Made by a program: the position numbers and the translations under genes. The notes under the pieces are model-generated. The model worked only from the letters and a program-made list of their open reading frames with translations. It ran no database searches and was not told where the DNA came from. A DNA stretch of 51,667 nucleotides from contig JAILBX010000271.1 of assembly GCA_024680675.1 (NCBI GenBank), forward strand, positions 1 through 51,667, in the 5' to 3' direction. This DNA is from Lachnospiraceae bacterium (GTDB lineage Bacteria; Bacillota; Clostridia; Lachnospirales; Lachnospiraceae). This document shows, piece after piece, positions 1 through 7,181 of the stretch (positions within the stretch are counted from its first letter, which is position 1; every line of letters starts with the position of its first letter).

Positions 1-804
1 CATATGAATGTGGAGGATAATATTGCCTTTGGACTTAAGCTTAAGAAGAAAAGCAAAAGCTATATTAAGGATAAGGTGGCCTATGCCTTAAAGCTTGTTA
101 ACATGGATGGTTACGAAAAAAGGGAAACAACCCAGCTTTCCGGAGGACAGCAGCAGAGGATAGCTATAGCCAGGGCTATAGTTAATGAGCCTAATATACT
201 TTTGCTGGATGAACCTCTTGGAGCTCTTGACCTTAAGCTCAGGCAGAGGATGCAGCTTGAACTGATAAAGATAAAGAAGGAAGTAGGTATAACCTTTATA
301 TATGTAACCCATGATCAGGAAGAGGCTCTTACCATGTCTGACAGGATCATTGTAATGAATAAGGGTAAGATACAGCAGATGGGAACTCCCAAAAGTATAT
401 ATGATGAACCTCAGAATGCTTTTGTTGCCGATTTTATCGGAGAAAGCAATATCATAGACGGAATAATGATAAGGGACAGGCTTGTAAAGATACAGGGCGT
501 GGATTTTAAGTGCGTGGATGAGGGCTTTGGAAGCAATGAGCCGGTGGATGTGGTAATAAGGCCTGAAGACATAAATATAGTCAAAAAGGGAGAGGGCTAT
601 CTGGATGGATGTGTAAGCTCCATAATATTTAAGGGTATCTTTTATGAGATAGCAGTAAAGGTGGGTGAGTACGAGTGGCTTATCCAAAGTGTAAATCTTG
701 CTAAACCCGGAGACATAGTAGGTCTTAGTGTTATTCCCGATAATATTCAGATAATGCATAAACCGGAATCTGAAGCGCAGGAGGTAGTAAAGGAATATGG
801 GTAA
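1..804 (+). CDS. potA: Spermidine/putrescine ABC importer ATPase PotA (5' truncated)
   Basis: ATP-hydrolysing subunit of a polyamine importer on the inner face of the membrane. The frame is open to the first base of the window (codon 1-3 is His), and the visible start Pro-less '[12 protein letters not shown]' matches the Q-loop region of PotA. The N-terminal part with the Walker A motif therefore lies outside the window, and the ATG at 4 is internal. Visible are the ABC signature LSGGQQQR, Walker [13 protein letters not shown], the switch His in YVTHDQEEA, and a C-terminal TOBE-like regulatory domain over roughly the last 90 residues. It overlaps potB by 8 bases, so the genes are translationally coupled. 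The family is certain. Polyamine specificity rests on the complete potABCD order and on PotD. Confidence 0.95.
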   Translation, partial: HMNVEDNIAFGLKLKKKSKSYIKDKVAYALKLVNMDGYEKRETTQLSGGQQQRIAIARAIVNEPNILLLDEPLGALDLKLRQRMQLELIKIKKEVGITFIYVTHDQEEALTMSDRIIVMNKGKIQQMGTPKSIYDEPQNAFVADFIGESNIIDGIMIRDRLVKIQGVDFKCVDEGFGSNEPVDVVIRPEDINIVKKGEGYLDGCVSSIIFKGIFYEIAVKVGEYEWLIQSVNLAKPGDIVGLSVIPDNIQIMHKPESEAQEVVKEYG

Positions 805-1618
805 TCCGAGGAAAGTATGTGCATACCCCTATATTATATGGATAATAGGTTTCACTGTTATTCCTCTTGGGATCATAGTTAAGTATGCATTAACTGACAG
901 CACCGGAGTTTTTTCTCTTTATAACATATTGGCTATTGCACAGCCGGTACATTTAAAAGCTCTGATCTTTTCTACAGAGGTGGCCGTCATATGTACCCTT
1001 ATCTGTATTCTTTTGTCTTATCCCCTTGTAATGTCATTAAAAAGATTGGGTTATATGGGAAAAAGGTTTTCTATTTTTGTTCTCATTCTTCCCATGTGGA
1101 TAAATTTTGTATTAAGGCTTTTGGCCTGGCAGATGATATTATCAAATAACGGACTTCTTAATGCTTTACTTGAACTGCTTCATCTGCCGACTATTGCCAT
1201 AGCAAATACAAAAACAGCTATGATGATAGGTTTAGTTTACGACTATCTTCCTTACATGATACTTCCTATTTATAACTGCATAGATGAAATAGATGATGAC
1301 CTGATAGACGCGGCAAGGGATCTTGGAGCCAACGGTTTTACAGTATTTTTAAAGATAATATTCCCCTTGACAATACCCGGACTTCTCAGCGGTATAGTTA
1401 TGGTCTTTGTTCCGTCTATGACCTCCTTTGTAACCGCCAATGTTCTTGGGGGAGGCAAGTATCAGCTTATAGGTAACGTGATCGAGCAGGAGTTTATGAC
1501 TACCATGGATTGGAATCTGGGTTCGGGTTTGTCCCTGATCCTTATGATATTTACTTTGATAAGCATGGTATTTACATCAGGTAATGAAGAGCCGGGGAAG
1601 GAGTCTGCAATATGGTAG
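797..1618 (+). CDS. potB: Spermidine/putrescine ABC importer permease PotB
   Basis: Membrane permease subunit of the polyamine importer, 273 residues. It has a hydrophobic N-terminal helix (about residues 9-27) and five more predicted membrane segments. The cytoplasmic coupling loop with the EAA-type motif is visible as [20 protein letters not shown], which docks on PotA. The start codon overlaps the potA stop by 8 bases and its own stop overlaps potC by 7 bases. Length and order are normal for the family. The two permeases PotB and PotC form a heterodimeric channel; this is known of the family rather than seen here. Confidence 0.95.
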   Translation: MGNPRKVCAYPYIIWIIGFTVIPLGIIVKYALTDSTGVFSLYNILAIAQPVHLKALIFSTEVAVICTLICILLSYPLVMSLKRLGYMGKRFSIFVLILPMWINFVLRLLAWQMILSNNGLLNALLELLHLPTIAIANTKTAMMIGLVYDYLPYMILPIYNCIDEIDDDLIDAARDLGANGFTVFLKIIFPLTIPGLLSGIVMVFVPSMTSFVTANVLGGGKYQLIGNVIEQEFMTTMDWNLGSGLSLILMIFTLISMVFTSGNEEPGKESAIW

Positions 1619-2406
1619 AAAAACTTAAGAACTTTATATGCAAATTCTATCTTCTTCTGATAACTCTTTTTTTACATATTCCTGTATTGCTACTTATAGT
1701 TTTATCCTTTAACGGGTCGAGAAACAGGACAAGCTGGGGAGGCTTTAGTCTAAAGTGGTATAAGAAGATGTTTTCCTCATCCCAGATGATGGATGCCTTT
1801 AGCAATACGATCTTAATATCCTTTTGCGCAGCCTCAATAGCCACTGTTATAGGTCTGCTTGCAGCACTTGGAATCTCTGCAATGAAAAACAGAGGCTATG
1901 GGATAATGCTGGCTGCAACCAATATTCCAATGGTAAATGCAGATATTGTAACCGGACTTGCCCTTATGCTATGGTTTATCAAGTTTATTCCCCTGGGCTT
2001 TACTTCGGTGCTGCTTGCTCACATAACCTTTGACATACCATATGTTGTTTTGAGCGTATTGCCAAGGGTAAAACAGATGAACGTGGCTGTTTATGAGGCA
2101 GCAAGAGATCTTGGCGCCAATGGGATATATGCTTTTTTCAAGGTCGTGATGCCACAGTTATACGGGAGTATACTATATGGGTTTTTTATGGCACTGACCA
2201 TATCCATGGATGATTTTACTGTTACATATTTTACCAGAGGAGCCGGTGTTAATACCCTCTCAACCCTGATATACGGGGAACTGAAAAAGGGAATAGTGCC
2301 TGAAATGTACGCTTTGTCAACATTGATATTTGTTGTTGTTTTTGTTATTCTTTTAATAGTTAACTTTGGATCAGTCAGGAAAGAAAAGAAAGCTGTCGCC
2401 GCTTAA
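1612..2406 (+). CDS. potC: Spermidine/putrescine ABC importer permease PotC
   Basis: Second permease subunit, 264 residues and about six membrane segments. The first segment is at residues 11-32 (LLLITLFLHIPVLLLIVLSF) and the EAA-type coupling loop reads [20 protein letters not shown]. The protein ends in a lysine-rich cytoplasmic tail. It starts inside the end of potB and is followed after 24 bases by potD, so potA to potD form one transcription unit. The similarity of its coupling loop to that of PotB is expected for paired BPD permeases. Confidence 0.95.
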   Translation: MVEKLKNFICKFYLLLITLFLHIPVLLLIVLSFNGSRNRTSWGGFSLKWYKKMFSSSQMMDAFSNTILISFCAASIATVIGLLAALGISAMKNRGYGIMLAATNIPMVNADIVTGLALMLWFIKFIPLGFTSVLLAHITFDIPYVVLSVLPRVKQMNVAVYEAARDLGANGIYAFFKVVMPQLYGSILYGFFMALTISMDDFTVTYFTRGAGVNTLSTLIYGELKKGIVPEMYALSTLIFVVVFVILLIVNFGSVRKEKKAVAA

Positions 2407-2430
2407 GGGACAGTTTATGGAGATGAGAAA

Positions 2431-3480
2431 TTGAAAAAGAAAATTATATTTGCAGCTTTATTAACCGCATTTGTTGCTTTAAGCCTTAGCGCATGTAAAT
2501 CCCAGGCTAAGGATTCCATTACCGTTTTTAATTATAGTATGTATATCGATCCTGAGATTTTGGATCAGTTTGAAGAGGAAAGCGGTATTCATGTTAATTA
2601 CGAGGAGGCGCCTACTCCGGAGGAGCTGTACACAAAGTATAAATCAGGGGCTATTTCTTATGATCTTTTATGCAGCTCTGAATATATGCTCCAAAGGCTT
2701 ATGAGCGAGGGAGAGCTTAAGGAGGTTGATTTTTCAAGCTTTGAAAATAAGGATAATATGAGCAGCCGCTGTATGGAAATGTGTAAGGATATCGATCCGG
2801 AGCATAAGTATTTAATGCCTTATTTTTGGGGGACTGTGGGAATACTATATGATCCCGATAAGACAAATGGTGAGATCACTTCCTGGGATTCATTGTTTAA
2901 CGGAGAGTATTCCGGGAATTTTATAATGCAGGACTCCATGAGAGACAGTTTTATGGTGGCTTTAAAATATCTCGGATATTCGGCAAATACAACAGATGAA
3001 GCAGAGCTTTTAGAAGCTAAGGAGCTTTTGATCTCACAAAAACCTCAGGTTCAGGCCTATCATGTGGATGAGGTAAGAGATGAGATAATCGGAGGAAATG
3101 CTGCTTTGGGAGTCATATATTCCGGAGAGGGCTACTATGCATATCAGGAAAATGACAGGTTAAAGTACTGCATTCCCAAGGAAGGATCCAATTACTGGAT
3201 AGATTGTTTCTGTATGACAAAGGATTGTAAAAATGTGGAGGGTGCTAAGAAATTTATGGATTTTCTTTGTCGCGAGGATATAGCTCAAAAGAATTTTGAT
3301 TATGTATGTTATTCCTCGGCCATGAACTCGGTTGTTGATAATTACAGCGATGCAGAGAAGAACTTTCCAGCTGTAAACCCGAGCGACGAGGAGCTTAAAA
3401 GATGCGAGATGTTTAAACAGCTTCCTAAGGAAACTACCGAGAAAATGGGAGAGTATTGGAAGGAATTAAAGGCCAGGTAG
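2431..3480 (+). CDS. potD: Polyamine-binding lipoprotein PotD
   Basis: Extracytoplasmic substrate-binding protein that delivers spermidine or putrescine to PotBC, 349 residues. The start is TTG at 2431, with GGAG at 2419-2422 eight bases upstream. No in-frame ATG gives a signal peptide. The N-terminus is a lipoprotein signal: KKK, a hydrophobic stretch, then the lipobox LSAC with Cys22 as the lipidation site. The mature part starts with a typical PotD/PotF strand (ITVFNYSMYIDPEILDQFEEE) and contains the PYFWGTVGILYD block that is conserved in polyamine-binding proteins. It closes the pot operon. No clear terminator separates it from the next gene 28 bases on, so read-through is possible. Confidence 0.94.
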   Translation: MKKKIIFAALLTAFVALSLSACKSQAKDSITVFNYSMYIDPEILDQFEEESGIHVNYEEAPTPEELYTKYKSGAISYDLLCSSEYMLQRLMSEGELKEVDFSSFENKDNMSSRCMEMCKDIDPEHKYLMPYFWGTVGILYDPDKTNGEITSWDSLFNGEYSGNFIMQDSMRDSFMVALKYLGYSANTTDEAELLEAKELLISQKPQVQAYHVDEVRDEIIGGNAALGVIYSGEGYYAYQENDRLKYCIPKEGSNYWIDCFCMTKDCKNVEGAKKFMDFLCREDIAQKNFDYVCYSSAMNSVVDNYSDAEKNFPAVNPSDEELKRCEMFKQLPKETTEKMGEYWKELKAR

Positions 3481-3508
3481 ATGCCTTTGGATAAAAAGGA
3501 GGTTATTT

Positions 3509-4735
3509 ATGCTGAATAAGGAAAAAGCACTTAAGAAGCTGGAAAAATACGGTCAGGAGCATTTGCTGAGATTCTATGATGAGATAAGCATGGAAGAGCA
3601 AAGAGAGCTTTTAAATCAGATAGAGGAAACAGACTTCTCTGTACTTTTGAATGCTCTTGGTAAAGAGGATGATAAGGATCATGAGATAAGTCCTATAAAG
3701 GCTATGCAGCTTAAGGAAATAAGTGAAAATAAAGACAGGTTTTACAGGAAGGGAATGGATGCCCTTAATTCCGGAAAACTGGGTGCGGTGCTCCTTGCAG
3801 GGGGGATGGGGACCAGGCTTGGTTCAGATGCTCCAAAGGGTATGTTTGATATAGGTAAGACAAAGTCTGTTTATATATTCCAGAGACTTATAGAGAATCT
3901 CATGGATGTTACCGATAATCTAAGGAGCCCGGTTCAGCTTTTTGTTATGACCAGTGAAAAGAATCACAGGGATACAGTAAGCTTTTTTAAACAACATGGT
4001 TATTTTGGATATCCCCAGACTTCCATACATTTTTTCAAACAGGATATGGTACCCTCAACAGATGATGATGGTAAGGTCTACCTGGAAAGCCCCTGCAGGA
4101 TAGCCACTTCACCTAACGGAAACGGAGGCTGGTTTTCTTCTCTTGAAAATGCGGGGCTTATTGAACTGATGGATCGGGAAGGAATAGAATGGCTTAATGT
4201 TTTTGCCGTGGATAATGTACTTCAGAGGATAGCCGATCCCTTGTTTTTGGGAGCAGTTTTAGATGGAGGATTTTATTCAGGTTCCAAGGTCATAAGAAAG
4301 AACGCCCCGGATGAGAAGGTTGGGGTTATGTGCTTAAAGGACGGGCATCCATCTATAGTTGAGTATTATGAGCTGGATGAGGATATGATGAATGAGAAGG
4401 ACGAAAACGGAGACAGAGCCTATAACTTCGGGGTTATTCTCAATTATCTTTTTTCGGTGGATGAGTTAAAAAAGATATCAGGCATGAATATGCCCCTTCA
4501 TATCGTTGAAAAGAAGATAGCCCATATAAATGATGAGGGCCAATATGTGGAGCCAAAGGAGCCCAATGGCCATAAATATGAAAAGCTTGTGCTGGATATG
4601 GTGGAAATGTTCCCTAATTGCCTTCCCTTTGAAGTGGAGAGAGAAAAGGAATTTGCGCCTATAAAAAACAGAAGCGGTGTTGATTCTGTGGACAGTGCCA
4701 GGGAGCTGCTTGAAAAAAACGGCTATGAATTGTAG
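3509..4735 (+). CDS. UTP-dependent sugar-1-phosphate uridylyltransferase, UAP1/UGP type
   Basis: Predicted cytoplasmic enzyme making a UDP-sugar (UDP-GlcNAc, UDP-GalNAc or UDP-Glc) from UTP and the sugar-1-phosphate; 408 residues. The nucleotide-binding loop is at about residues 95-115 (LLAGGMGTRLGSDAPKGMFD), and the block TSPNGNGGWFSSL matches the uridine-binding PNGNGG motif of the eukaryotic-type UDPGP/UAP1 family, not the bacterial GalU or GlmU families. AVDNVL probably holds the catalytic Asp. The start is supported by AAGGAGG at about 3496. It stands alone between pot and rimP, and may be read from the pot promoter. The exact sugar cannot be decided from sequence. Confidence 0.85.
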   Translation: MLNKEKALKKLEKYGQEHLLRFYDEISMEEQRELLNQIEETDFSVLLNALGKEDDKDHEISPIKAMQLKEISENKDRFYRKGMDALNSGKLGAVLLAGGMGTRLGSDAPKGMFDIGKTKSVYIFQRLIENLMDVTDNLRSPVQLFVMTSEKNHRDTVSFFKQHGYFGYPQTSIHFFKQDMVPSTDDDGKVYLESPCRIATSPNGNGGWFSSLENAGLIELMDREGIEWLNVFAVDNVLQRIADPLFLGAVLDGGFYSGSKVIRKNAPDEKVGVMCLKDGHPSIVEYYELDEDMMNEKDENGDRAYNFGVILNYLFSVDELKKISGMNMPLHIVEKKIAHINDEGQYVEPKEPNGHKYEKLVLDMVEMFPNCLPFEVEREKEFAPIKNRSGVDSVDSARELLEKNGYEL

Positions 4736-4742
4736 ATTTTTC

Positions 4743-4771
4743 TTGATTATTGATTTTGTTAGTGATATTAT
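4743..4771 (+). promoter_or_regulatory. Sigma-A promoter of the rimP-nusA-infB operon
   Basis: TTGATT (4743-4748), a 17-base spacer and TATTAT (4766-4771), with an extended -10 TG at 4763-4764. The expected transcript start near 4778 lies before the hairpin at 4797-4819, so that hairpin would be in the rimP leader. Predicted by eye only. Confidence 0.6.
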
Positions 4772-4796
4772 ATACAAGGTTATATGCTAGAGTGTT

Positions 4797-4827
4797 AGGA
4801 TGAACTTGTTGTTCATCCTTCTTTTTT
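4797..4827 (+). terminator. Intrinsic terminator or leader attenuator before rimP
   Basis: A perfect 9-bp stem, AGGATGAAC (4797-4805) with GTTCATCCT (4811-4819), loop TTGTT, followed by T, C and TTTTTT (4822-4827). It lies 15 bases before the rimP start codon. It may end transcripts from the pot/UDPGP side. Because the best promoter lies upstream of it, it may instead act as an attenuator for the nusA operon. Confidence 0.75.
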
Positions 4828-4842
4828 ATCGAAGAGGTAGAT

Positions 4843-5307
4843 ATGTCCAGAAGAGAAGAGTATGAAAAACTGACAGAGGATCTGGTACTTCCTATCCTTA
4901 CAGATCTTAAGCTTGAGCTGTGGGATGTTGAATATGTTAAGGAAGGAAAGGATTATTATCTGAGAGTCTATATTGATAAAGAGGGAGGAGTTAATATAGA
5001 TGACTGCGTGGATGTAAGCAGAAGACTGTCAGATCTTTTGGATCAAAAGGATCCTATTTCGGATGCATATACATTGGAGGTAAGTTCTCCGGGTCTTGGA
5101 AGAGCTTTAAAAAAGGATAAGGAGCTTGAAAGATCCATAGGGAGAGAGGTTGAGATAAAATTATACAAGCAGATAAATAAAAAGAAGGAATTTAAGGGTA
5201 AGCTTAAGGGCTATGATGCTAGCAGCATATCAATAATCTGCGGGGATGAGGATATTTGCTTTGAAAGAAGTGACGTTGCCGGAATAAAGCTGGCTATAGA
5301 TTTTTGA
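4843..5307 (+). CDS. rimP: Ribosome maturation factor RimP
   Basis: Cytoplasmic factor for assembly of the 30S subunit, 154 residues, normal length. The N-terminal domain carries the conserved ELWDVEYVKEGKDYYLRVYID and the ISDAYTLEVSSPGLGRAL block. The C-terminal SH3-like part is about residues 90-154. GAAGAGG before the ATG serves as the ribosome binding site. It is the first gene of the rimP-nusA-ylxR-ylxQ-infB-rbfA order that is conserved across Firmicutes, and is followed by nusA after 31 bases. Confidence 0.96.
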   Translation: MSRREEYEKLTEDLVLPILTDLKLELWDVEYVKEGKDYYLRVYIDKEGGVNIDDCVDVSRRLSDLLDQKDPISDAYTLEVSSPGLGRALKKDKELERSIGREVEIKLYKQINKKKEFKGKLKGYDASSISIICGDEDICFERSDVAGIKLAIDF

Positions 5308-5338
5308 TTACCAAAGTTACTAATAGAGGAGGGAAGAA

Positions 5339-6601
5339 ATGAACAATGAATTAATGGAAGCCATTGAAATGCTGGAGAAGGAAAAAGAGATAAGCCGTGA
5401 CGTCTTATTTGATGCCATAGAAAGCGGCTTTGTGGCAGCATACAGAAATCACTTTGGTAAGGCTGATAATGTTAAGGTTGATATTAACAGAAAGACAGGG
5501 GAATATAAGATATTATCCGAGAGAGAGGTTGTTGAGACGGAAGATGACGTTATGGATCCCGTAACCGAAATATCTCTGGCTGATGCAAGGGTAATAGATA
5601 AAAAGGCAGAGGTGGGGTCCATAGTAAATGTTGAATTAAAATCCAAGGAATTCGGACGTATTGCTACCTCCAATGCCAAGGGAGTTCTTCTTCAGACCAT
5701 AAGGGAGGAAGAGAGAAATGCCATTATAAGTCAGTTCTCCGACAAGGAGAAAACTGTTGTAACAGGTATAGTTCAAAGATTTATGGGTAAGAATATCAGC
5801 ATAGATCTTGGAAAGTCAGATGCCATCCTGTCAGAAAATGAACAGATCCCCTCAGAGCATTTGAGACCTACGGAAAGAGTAAAGGTATATATTTACGAGG
5901 TTAAGCTTCCCCAGGAGGATAAGAGCGGGAATAAAAATACAAACAGAAGACCTAAGATACTGGTAAGCCGTACCCATCCGGAGCTTGTTAAAAAGCTTTT
6001 TGAGTCGGAGGTTACAGAGGTTCGTGATAAGACAGTGGAAATAAGAGCCATAGCCAGAGAAGCAGGCTCCAGAACCAAGATCGCCGTATGGAGTAATAAT
6101 CCGGATGTGGATCCTGTTGGAGCCTGTGTGGGAATGAATGGAGTAAGAGTAAACTCTATCGTTGAAGAGCTCAGAGGTGAGAAGATAGATATAATAAACT
6201 GGGATGAAAACCCGGGTATACTTATAGAAAATGCTCTTTCTCCGGCAAAGGTGGTTTTTGTGATAGCGGATGGTGATGAGAAAACTGCTAAGGTGGTGGT
6301 ACCTGATTCCCAGCTGTCACTGGCTATAGGTAAGGAAGGACAGAACGCAAGACTTGCCGCTAAGCTTACCGGCTTTAAGATAGATATCAAATCAGAGACC
6401 CAGGCAAAGGATGCTCCGGGCTTCAGACTTGAGGATTATTATGATGATGAAGATGATGACTACGAGTATGAAGCTGCTTCTGAGGAGGACTATGAGACTG
6501 AGGAGTATGATAGTGAAAGTCAGGATGAGCTCCCTGAAGATGATCAAAATACTATAAATGAGGTATCAGAGGCGGCAACAGAAGATGGAGAGGAAGCATA
6601 A
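5339..6601 (+). CDS. nusA: Transcription termination/antitermination factor NusA
   Basis: RNA-polymerase-associated factor controlling pausing, termination and antitermination; 420 residues. Order: N-terminal polymerase-binding domain (about 1-125), S1 domain (about 137-200, VTGIVQRFMGKNISIDLG), KH1 (about 230-290, VDPVGACVGMNGVRV) and KH2 (about 310-352, LAIGKEGQNARLAAKLTG). From about residue 362 there is a strongly acidic D/E/Y tail of nearly 60 residues. The short Firmicutes NusA normally ends after KH2, so the tail is an addition. A strong site, GAGGAGGGAAG, precedes the ATG. The stop lies inside ylxR. In other bacteria NusA represses its own operon, which makes the hairpin before rimP relevant. 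Confidence 0.97.
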   Translation: MNNELMEAIEMLEKEKEISRDVLFDAIESGFVAAYRNHFGKADNVKVDINRKTGEYKILSEREVVETEDDVMDPVTEISLADARVIDKKAEVGSIVNVELKSKEFGRIATSNAKGVLLQTIREEERNAIISQFSDKEKTVVTGIVQRFMGKNISIDLGKSDAILSENEQIPSEHLRPTERVKVYIYEVKLPQEDKSGNKNTNRRPKILVSRTHPELVKKLFESEVTEVRDKTVEIRAIAREAGSRTKIAVWSNNPDVDPVGACVGMNGVRVNSIVEELRGEKIDIINWDENPGILIENALSPAKVVFVIADGDEKTAKVVVPDSQLSLAIGKEGQNARLAAKLTGFKIDIKSETQAKDAPGFRLEDYYDDEDDDYEYEAASEEDYETEEYDSESQDELPEDDQNTINEVSEAATEDGEEA

Positions 6602-6857
6602 AGAGGAAACCTTGAGGAAGTGTGTGGGCTGTAATGAAATGAGAGACAAAAAACAGCTTATACGGATCGTAAGAGGTAAGGATGGAGAGATTAAGGTAGA
6701 CGAAAAGGGAAAGGCTTCGGGAAGGGGCGTCTATATTTGCAGAAAAAGGGAATGCTTTGAAAACGCTTCAAAAAGAAAACGATTGGAAGCATCCCTGAAG
6801 GCAAGGATACCGGAAGAGATCATAGAGGTGCTTGAAGAAATGGTAGATAGAGAATGA
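6585..6857 (+). CDS. ylxR: YlxR family RNA-binding protein
   Basis: Small basic cytoplasmic protein of the YlxR (DUF448) family, 90 residues from the chosen start. The family hallmark is visible: LRKCVGCNEMRDKKQLIRIVRG, GRGVYICRKRECFENA and a C-terminal helix. I chose ATG 6585 because the family begins about ten residues before the CVGC block; an upstream in-frame ATG at 6558 would add nine residues. It overlaps nusA by 17 bases and ylxQ by 4 bases. Recent work links this family to modulation of RNase P; I state that from memory. Confidence 0.92.
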   Translation: MERKHKEETLRKCVGCNEMRDKKQLIRIVRGKDGEIKVDEKGKASGRGVYICRKRECFENASKRKRLEASLKARIPEEIIEVLEEMVDRE

Positions 6858-7165
6858 ATCGTGATAAGGCTCTCAATATGTTGTCTATTGCGGCAAAGGG
6901 CAGGAATCTGTCAAGCGGTGAATTTCAGACAGAGGAAAGTATAAAGGATGGAAAAGCCTGTTTGGTAATTGTTGCAGGGGATGCATCAGAGAATACCAAG
7001 AAGCATTTTTCCGATATGTGCAGTTACTATCAGGTTCCCCTGATCTTTTATTCCAACAGGGAGGAGCTTGGAAGAGCTATAGGAAAGGAATTCAGAGCTT
7101 TGGTAGCGGTTAATGATAAGGGAATAGCTGACAGGGTTTTGGTTTTAACTGATAATAAAGAGTAA
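6854..7165 (+). CDS. ylxQ: L7Ae-like ribosomal protein YlxQ
   Basis: Small RNA-binding protein of the L7Ae/L30e family, 103 residues, always found between ylxR and infB in Firmicutes. Visible are the N-terminal [17 protein letters not shown], the [16 protein letters not shown] strand-turn and the [22 protein letters not shown] block typical of the kink-turn-binding fold. It starts with an ATG overlapping the ylxR stop. Its RNA target is not established. Confidence 0.92.
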   Translation: MNRDKALNMLSIAAKGRNLSSGEFQTEESIKDGKACLVIVAGDASENTKKHFSDMCSYYQVPLIFYSNREELGRAIGKEFRALVAVNDKGIADRVLVLTDNKE

Positions 7166-7181
7166 TTCGGAGGTAATATTA

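Noticed and set aside
88-759. Minus-strand open frame of 223 codons inside potA
   Set aside because: Antisense to PotA with all ABC motifs on the plus strand; no domain is recognisable in it.
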